Source: Porphyrobacter sp.
GTDB lineage: Bacteria > Pseudomonadota > Alphaproteobacteria > Sphingomonadales > Sphingomonadaceae
Length of the DNA stretch: 14,206 nucleotides
Assembly: GCA_014359685.1 (NCBI GenBank)
Contig: JACIYY010000380.1
Coordinates: 1 to 14,206 of the forward strand
Reading direction: 5' to 3'
Position numbers and translations under genes: made by a program
Notes under the pieces: model-generated
What the model saw: the letters and a program-made list of their open reading frames with translations, nothing else
Databases searched by the model: none
Told to the model about the DNA's origin: nothing
Part shown: positions 10,329-14,206 of the stretch, piece by piece
Position numbering within the stretch: position 1 is the first letter of the stretch
Layout of the letters: every line of letters starts with the position of its first letter

Positions 10329-11342
10329 TCAGTCGCCCTCGGTGCGGCGCCGCCCGACAAGGTGGCCCGGATAGCTTGGCCCGGAGGGCGGCGCCAGATA
10401 ATCCGCGATCTCGCGCTCCAGCAGGTCGGCGCGCGAACCGGGTGAAGGATGAATCGCGCTCAGCGTCAGGCCGCCCGCCGCCCGCCGCGCCAGCGCGCCA
10501 CGCCAGAACCGCACCGCCAGCGCCGGATCGTGGCCGGCATTGGCGAGGAGGTGGACGGACATGCGATCGGCCTCGATCTCCATCTGCCGGTTGCGCTGCT
10601 GATCGTGGCCGAACTGGCCGAAGAAGCCCTTGGTTACCCCCGCCGCCTCCAGCCGCCGACGATGGTCGAGCACGACATGGCCCAGTTCGTGCGCGACGAT
10701 CACCGCCAGCTCCTCGTCGGTGGCGGCCTGGACCAGTCCGAGATCGAGCTGGATCACCCGCCCGTCTGATCGAGCGGTCAGCGCGTCGCGGGTGCGGACC
10801 TCGACCAGTGCGCGGCAGCCCGCCTGCGGATCCAGCGCAACCGGCCGCTGCGCTCCGTCGCGGGCGACGGTCAGCGGCAGCGGCCCCTGCCCGGGCCATT
10901 GCGCCACCAGCGCCGCGAACGCCGCATCGCGGACCGGCGCCGCGCCGTCAGCCCGAAGATCGGCGACTCGCTGAGCGCCGATCGCCACCAGCGCGTCGCC
11001 CGGGCGCAACCCGGCCCGCTCTGCTGCGGAACCCGGCAGGACCAGCGCCACCGCCACCGGGCCATCGGCAAACAGCCCCGCCGGGGCCTCGGCGCCATAT
11101 TGGTCGCGGCTCTGCACCACCATGCCCGCAACCGGCATGGTGCGCGCGCACAGCCCGGCATTGGCGACCAGCAGCCGCTCCGCCACCACCGCCAGCCGCG
11201 CATCCTGCGCCAGAAGGGCCGCGGTCGGCCCCGAAGCCGGCACGGCCGCCACGATCGGAGCGGGGGAGGGCGACTGCGCGCAAACCTGTTGCGCGAAAGC
11301 CATAGTCAGCAACGCAACTGCGTTTGGGAAGGAACGGTTCAT
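10329..11342 (-). CDS. Secreted PDZ-containing M48 family metallopeptidase
   Basis: A 337-residue protein. Residues 1-22 look like a Sec signal peptide (hydrophobic 8-20, likely cleavage near AQQVCAQ-S). A PDZ-like domain covers roughly 70-165, with SAAERAGLRPGDALVAIGAQRV (105-126) as its recognisable carboxylate-loop region. A peptidase M48 domain follows: the zinc motif HELGH (218-222) within AVIVAHELGHVVLDH, and the third-ligand motif ExxxD as E255-D259 in MEIEADRMSVHLLANAG, then the usual HPSPGSR (298-304). It is therefore a periplasmic zinc protease, perhaps acting in envelope quality control. The start at 11342 keeps the signal peptide intact, although only a weak GGACAG precedes it. 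ribB follows 68 bases downstream on the same strand, so partial read-through into the riboflavin genes is possible. Confidence 0.87.
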   Translation of the reverse strand: MNRSFPNAVALLTMAFAQQVCAQSPSPAPIVAAVPASGPTAALLAQDARLAVVAERLLVANAGLCARTMPVAGMVVQSRDQYGAEAPAGLFADGPVAVALVLPGSAAERAGLRPGDALVAIGAQRVADLRADGAAPVRDAAFAALVAQWPGQGPLPLTVARDGAQRPVALDPQAGCRALVEVRTRDALTARSDGRVIQLDLGLVQAATDEELAVIVAHELGHVVLDHRRRLEAAGVTKGFFGQFGHDQQRNRQMEIEADRMSVHLLANAGHDPALAVRFWRGALARRAAGGLTLSAIHPSPGSRADLLEREIADYLAPPSGPSYPGHLVGRRRTEGD

Positions 11343-11480
11343 CTGTCCGGGGATAGTCTTGCGGCGCGCCAGGCAAAACCGCTAAGTGCGCGTCCGGCAA
11401 GGCGCCGCCACCCAGCAGAGGGCTGCGGGCGACGGCTGAAACCGGGTAGGAGGTTTGTCAAAACGCAATCCTGGCCGCAT

Positions 11481-11496
11481 CGGATCCTTACGGATC
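11481..11496 (+). repeat. CGGATC direct repeat with 10-base period
   Basis: CGGATC occurs at 11481 and again at 11491, exactly one helical turn apart, about 30 bases upstream of a promoter-like TTGACG and 80-100 bases before the small secreted protein gene. Same-face spacing suits a dimeric activator binding direct repeats. It could be chance. Confidence 0.3.
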
Positions 11497-11520
11497 ACTA
11501 CCCAGCGGCCGAGTTGGCGC

Positions 11521-11547
11521 TTGACGACATGGGGAGCCGTGAATAAT
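11521..11547 (+). promoter_or_regulatory. Candidate sigma-70 promoter of the small secreted protein
   Basis: TTGACG (11521-11526) is followed after 15 bases by AATAAT (11542-11547); an alternative -10 reading, TAATGG, starts two bases later with 17-base spacing. Transcription would begin about 25 bases before the start at 11579. The spacing is not ideal for both boxes at once, so this is a candidate only. Confidence 0.4.
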
Positions 11548-11578
11548 GGATCGGCTCGAAGTAACGGAAGGGCATCAA

Positions 11579-11803
11579 ATGGTTATTCGTAAAGCTCTGT
11601 TCGCGTTGGCGACGGCCGGGCTGGTCGTCGGCTCGACGGCGGCCACCGCGAATGCGCGTGTCGCTTCGCCGGTCGCGGAATCGGAAAACATGGCGGGCGG
11701 CGGCAGCTTCGCCTGGATCATCGCGGCCCTGATCGCCGCCGGCGTGATCGGCGTGATCGTGTCCGACGACGACGAGAATGATGATCTGCCGACGAGCCCG
11801 TAA
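11579..11803 (+). CDS. Small secreted/anchored protein with acidic C-terminus
   Basis: A 74-residue protein. Residues 1-26 form a clear signal peptide (MVIRK, then a hydrophobic core, ending ANA with cleavage before RVASP). A Gly-rich turn GGGS (41-44) precedes a second hydrophobic segment at 45-61 (core IIAALIAAGVIGVIV). The end is acidic, SDDDENDDLPTSP. This resembles short sphingomonad proteins of unknown function that carry a hydrophobic segment, an aspartate run and a TSP end. The start at 11579 is preferred over the in-frame ATG at 11546 because it has GGAAGGG at good spacing and places the signal peptide at the N-terminus. It is a single-gene unit with its own candidate promoter and a strong terminator. 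The mature form would be about 48 residues, possibly inserted in the inner membrane with the acidic end on one face. Confidence 0.8.
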   Translation: MVIRKALFALATAGLVVGSTAATANARVASPVAESENMAGGGSFAWIIAALIAAGVIGVIVSDDDENDDLPTSP

Positions 11804-11823
11804 TCGGCTCTTCAGCTTACAGG

Positions 11824-11857
11824 AAAGGCGGCAGGCGCAGGCCTCGCCGCCTTTTTT
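11824..11857 (+). terminator. Intrinsic terminator of the small secreted protein
   Basis: Perfect 9-base stem AAAGGCGGC/GCCGCCTTT (11824-11832 with 11846-11854), with an AGG/CCT extension in the loop, followed by a run of six T (11852-11857). It starts 20 bases after the stop at 11803. It is the only hairpin with a T-tract I found in the window. The A-run on the left arm is short, so it is mainly a rightward terminator. Confidence 0.9.
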
Positions 11858-11985
11858 GTGTCCTCCGCTGTCCCTGGGCGCGGCGCGACAAATAGAGCCA
11901 CATCCGCAGGTGCGGCGGCGATCCCGAACCCGGCAAGCCGCTCGCGCCGGACAGGCATGACAGCCGACGGCGCCATGTCGCCCCT

Positions 11986-12013
11986 GCCCGAGCCGAATCG
12001 CCCGAGCCGAATT
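11986..12013. repeat. Tandem 14-base repeat, two copies
   Basis: GCCCGAGCCGAAT plus one base occurs twice head to tail (11986-11999 and 12000-12013), differing only at the last base (C or T). It lies in the gap of about 190 bases between the terminator at 11857 and the cupin stop at 12046, in which I see no gene or RNA. Confidence 0.8.
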
Positions 12014-12045
12014 GCGCCGTCGCCCCGCGCGCCGGTGGCCGCTGC

Positions 12046-12441
12046 CTACTCGGTCGTGACCCCGTCGAAATGCTCATGCGCCGCCGCCGCCTCGGCGCAG
12101 GTCGCGTGAATCGTGCCATCGCGGTGCTCGGGCGGGCCGTAGATGGTGTACAGCTTCAGCGGCTCGCTGCCGGTGCAGGCGACATTGTGGCGAGCGCCCT
12201 GCGGCACGATGATCCCGTCATCGGCGCGCACGTCGTGGCGGGTGCCGTCGATCCACACCGCCCCTTCGCCCGCCTCGATGCGGAAGAACTGGTCGCGATC
12301 GTCGTGCACCTCCTCGCCGATCTCCTCTCCGGGACGGATGGTCATCACCACCAGCTGCAGGTTGTGCCCGGTATAGAGGACGCGGCGGAACGCCTCGTTG
12401 CCCTCGGTCAGCGCCTCGATATTGTCGACGAAACCTTTCAT
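12046..12441 (-). CDS. Single-domain cupin protein
   Basis: A 131-residue protein with one conserved beta-barrel (cupin) domain. Motif 1 is GEEIGEEVHDDRDQFFRIEAGEG (38-60), where H46, D48 and Q51 occupy the metal-ligand positions more often filled by HxH...E. Motif 2 is GIIVPQGARHNV (76-87), with the standard PxGxxHxxxN and H85. This HxD...DQ variant is common in small bacterial cupins that bind a divalent metal or a small ligand; the substrate is unknown. The start at 12441 has an excellent AGGAGA seven bases upstream; a longer in-frame reading to 12492 is rejected because it crosses the promoter-like region. The gene is divergent from the methylcrotonyl-CoA carboxylase gene across 212 bases, so shared regulation is possible. 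Confidence 0.87.
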   Translation of the reverse strand: MKGFVDNIEALTEGNEAFRRVLYTGHNLQLVVMTIRPGEEIGEEVHDDRDQFFRIEAGEGAVWIDGTRHDVRADDGIIVPQGARHNVACTGSEPLKLYTIYGPPEHRDGTIHATCAEAAAAHEHFDGVTTE

Positions 12442-12476
12442 CTGCGCGTCTCCTGTGCGGTGCGTGATCGCTGGAC

Positions 12477-12497
12477 GGGGCAGATGCCCCAATTATG
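12477..12497 (-). promoter_or_regulatory. Cupin-gene promoter -10 with adjoining palindrome
   Basis: On the leftward strand, CATAAT (12497-12492) matches five of six bases of the -10 consensus. Directly downstream lies the perfect palindrome GGGGCA-GA-TGCCCC (12477-12490), around the expected transcription start. A further GGGGCA half-site sits at 12510-12515. No good -35 is visible, which would suit an activator-dependent or repressed promoter. It sits about 45 bases before the cupin start. The match is by eye only. Confidence 0.4.
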
Positions 12498-12607
12498 CAA
12501 GGCGCGAAAGGGGCAGGCGATGTTGGCAGCGCGCTGGCCGCTGTGCTTAAACCCGGCGATGCGCCAGGATTCCGACCGATCGCCCCTGCCGCCGGCGCGC
12601 AGGATCG

Positions 12608-12648
12608 CGGTGCCGGAATGTCTCCGCGTCCCGGTTGCCACGGCACCG
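12608..12648 (+). promoter_or_regulatory. Inverted repeat in the leader of the carboxylase gene
   Basis: Perfect 8-base arms CGGTGCCG (12608-12615) and CGGCACCG (12641-12648) are separated by 25 bases, and the right arm ends five bases before the ATG at 12654. In RNA this would pair over the ribosome-binding region; in DNA the arms could be regulator half-sites. An alternative in-frame ATG at 12618 lies inside the loop. Confidence 0.4.
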
Positions 12649-12653
12649 GCGCC

Positions 12654-14206
12654 ATGAGCGCCCCTGTTCTCACCCCCGCAATGCCGCTCGACAATGCGGA
12701 GGCACAGGCTCGTGCCGCGCACAATCGCGCGCTCGCCGCCGAACTTCGCGCGCGTGTCGCGGAGGCGGCGCAGGGCGGCGGCGCGGCGTCGCGCGAGCGG
12801 CACCAGGCGCGCGGCAAGCTGCTCCCGCGTGAGCGGGTGGAGCGGCTGATCGATCCCGGCTCACCGCTGCTGGAACTGAGCCCGCTGGCCGCCAATGGCC
12901 TCTATGATGATGCGGTGCCCGGCGCGGGCCTCATCACCGCGATCGGCCGCGTCTCGGGCCGGCTGTGCATGATTGTGTGCAACGATGCCACGGTGAAGGG
13001 CGGCACCTATTACCCGATGACCGTGAAGAAGCACCTGCGCGCGCAGGAGATCGCGGCCGAAAACCGCCTGCCGTGCCTCTATCTGGTCGATTCGGGTGGC
13101 GCCAACCTGCCGCACCAGTCCGAAGTGTTCCCCGACCGCGACCATTTCGGCCGCATCTTCTACAACCAGGCGCAGATGAGCGCGCAAGGAATCGCGCAGC
13201 TCGCCTGCGTGATGGGCAGCTGCACGGCGGGCGGCGCCTATGTCCCGGCGATGAGCGACGAGACGGTGATCGTGCGCGATCAGGGCACCATCTTCCTCGC
13301 CGGACCGCCGCTGGTCAAGGCGGCGACGGGCGAGGAGATCAGTGCCGAGGAGCTGGGCGGCGGCGAGCTTCATGCCCGCCGCTCCGGCGTGGTCGATCAC
13401 CTCGCCGACGATGACGGACACGCGCTGACGATCATGCGCGACATCGTCTCGCATCTGGGGCGCCGGCCCGGCGCGTCGCTGCCGCTGCGCGAACCGCGCC
13501 CGCCTTTGTGGCCGGCGGACGATCTCTATTCGCTGATCCCTTCCGACGTGCGCGCGCCCTATGACGTTCACGAGGTCATCGCGCGCCTTGTCGACGGTTC
13601 GGAATTCCACGAGTTCAAGGCGCTGTTCGGCAGCACGCTGGTCTGCGGCTTCGCCCATCTGTGGGGGATGCCGGTGGCGATCCTCGCCAACAATGGCGTG
13701 TTGTTCTCCGACAGCGCCACCAAGGGCGCGCATTTCATCGAGCTTGCCTGCCAGCGCGGCACACCCCTGTTGTTCCTGCAGAACATTTCCGGCTTCATGG
13801 TCGGCGGCAGGGTGGAGGCGGAGGGGATCGCCCGCCACGGCGCCAAGCTGGTGACGGCGGTGGCGACCGCGCAGGTGCCCAAGATCACGATGGTGATCGG
13901 CGGCAGCTTTGGCGCGGGCAATTACGGCATGTGCGGCCGGGCCTACTCGCCGCGCTTCCTGTTCAGCTGGCCCAACGCCCGGATCTCGGTAATGGGCGGG
14001 GAACAGGCCGCGAGCGTGCTTGCCACCGTTCACCGCGATGCCCACCGCTGGTCGCCTGAGGAGGCGGAGGCGTTCAAGGGACCGATCCGCCAGAAATATG
14101 AGGACGAGGGCAACCCCTATTACGCCACTGCGCGGCTGTGGGACGACGGGGTGATCGACCCTGCGCAGACCCGCGACGTGCTCGGCCTGGCGCTCGCCGC
14201 CTGTCT
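12654..14206 (+). CDS. mccB: Methylcrotonyl-CoA carboxylase beta (carboxyltransferase) subunit, 3' end cut
   Basis: This subunit (also called LiuB) transfers carboxyl from biotin to 3-methylcrotonyl-CoA in leucine degradation, working with a biotin-carrying alpha subunit. 517 codons are present and the frame is open at the window edge; the family is about 535 residues, so roughly 20 are missing. Two crotonase-fold halves are seen. The N half carries [32 protein letters not shown] (115-128), [20 protein letters not shown], and [17 protein letters not shown]. The C half carries [10 protein letters not shown] (376-385), [20 protein letters not shown] (416-435) and [16 protein letters not shown]. 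The pattern separates it from propionyl- and acetyl-CoA carboxyltransferases. The start at 12654 gives a usual-length N-terminus but no clear ribosome-binding site; 12618 is an in-frame alternative. The alpha subunit is expected downstream. Confidence 0.96.
   Translation, partial: MSAPVLTPAMPLDNAEAQARAAHNRALAAELRARVAEAAQGGGAASRERHQARGKLLPRERVERLIDPGSPLLELSPLAANGLYDDAVPGAGLITAIGRVSGRLCMIVCNDATVKGGTYYPMTVKKHLRAQEIAAENRLPCLYLVDSGGANLPHQSEVFPDRDHFGRIFYNQAQMSAQGIAQLACVMGSCTAGGAYVPAMSDETVIVRDQGTIFLAGPPLVKAATGEEISAEELGGGELHARRSGVVDHLADDDGHALTIMRDIVSHLGRRPGASLPLREPRPPLWPADDLYSLIPSDVRAPYDVHEVIARLVDGSEFHEFKALFGSTLVCGFAHLWGMPVAILANNGVLFSDSATKGAHFIELACQRGTPLLFLQNISGFMVGGRVEAEGIARHGAKLVTAVATAQVPKITMVIGGSFGAGNYGMCGRAYSPRFLFSWPNARISVMGGEQAASVLATVHRDAHRWSPEEAEAFKGPIRQKYEDEGNPYYATARLWDDGVIDPAQTRDVLGLALAAC

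Noticed and set aside
10261..10899. Upstream extension of the ribB frame across the M48 peptidase gene
   Set aside because: It lies over a gene with clear signal-peptide and HELGH features in another frame; the HTH start at 10260 is the natural N-terminus.
11433..11461. Leftward promoter for the M48 gene from a perfect TTGACA at 11461-11456
   Set aside because: No acceptable -10 hexamer at 16-18 bases, so the match may be chance.
11858..12045. tRNA or small RNA in the gap after the terminator (a T-loop-like GGGTTCGGGATC on the minus strand)
   Set aside because: No pairing acceptor or anticodon arms around it; only a 14-base tandem repeat is visible.

Overview
The window looks like chromosomal DNA of a Sphingomonadales-type alphaproteobacterium. 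This rests on the high G+C content, the carB-greA order, a DUF4170 protein, an RibB with an N-terminal helix-turn-helix and a degenerate RibA-like half, a GGAAC-N16-CGTT (EcfG-type) promoter, and a small secreted protein with an acidic tail. There are 15 complete or near-complete genes plus one running off the right edge. No rRNA, tRNA, CRISPR array or insertion sequence is visible, and no gap exceeds 300 bases.

Layout. (1) 1-4408: a leftward DUF559 (Vsr-like) nuclease gene, a palindromic element, then rightward carB (large subunit of carbamoyl-phosphate synthetase) and greA (transcript-cleavage factor), closed by a U-less hairpin. carA is not in view. (2) 4431-6767: five small leftward genes. 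Four encode small membrane-associated proteins (two DUF883/YqjD-like, one holin-superfamily-III-like, one with a single membrane segment and an acidic tail); the last is DUF4170. Immediately upstream lies a textbook general-stress-response promoter, so the first four probably form an EcfG stress regulon operon. (3) 6850-8133: enolase, rightward, divergent from that operon. (4) 8158-11342, leftward: a three-helix small membrane protein, then ribH and an HTH-RibBX fusion that overlap by one base, and upstream of them a secreted PDZ-M48 metallopeptidase. (5) 11579-11857: a 74-residue secreted small protein with its own promoter-like sequence and a strong intrinsic terminator. (6) 12046-14206: a leftward cupin gene and, divergent from it, the beta (carboxyltransferase) subunit gene of methylcrotonyl-CoA carboxylase, cut by the window edge.

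Functional reading: mostly core metabolism (pyrimidine/arginine precursor synthesis, glycolysis, riboflavin, leucine degradation) interleaved with poorly described membrane-stress genes. The observations most worth following are the HTH domain fused to the riboflavin enzyme with an inverted repeat just before its start codon, and the EcfG-driven cluster of small membrane proteins.
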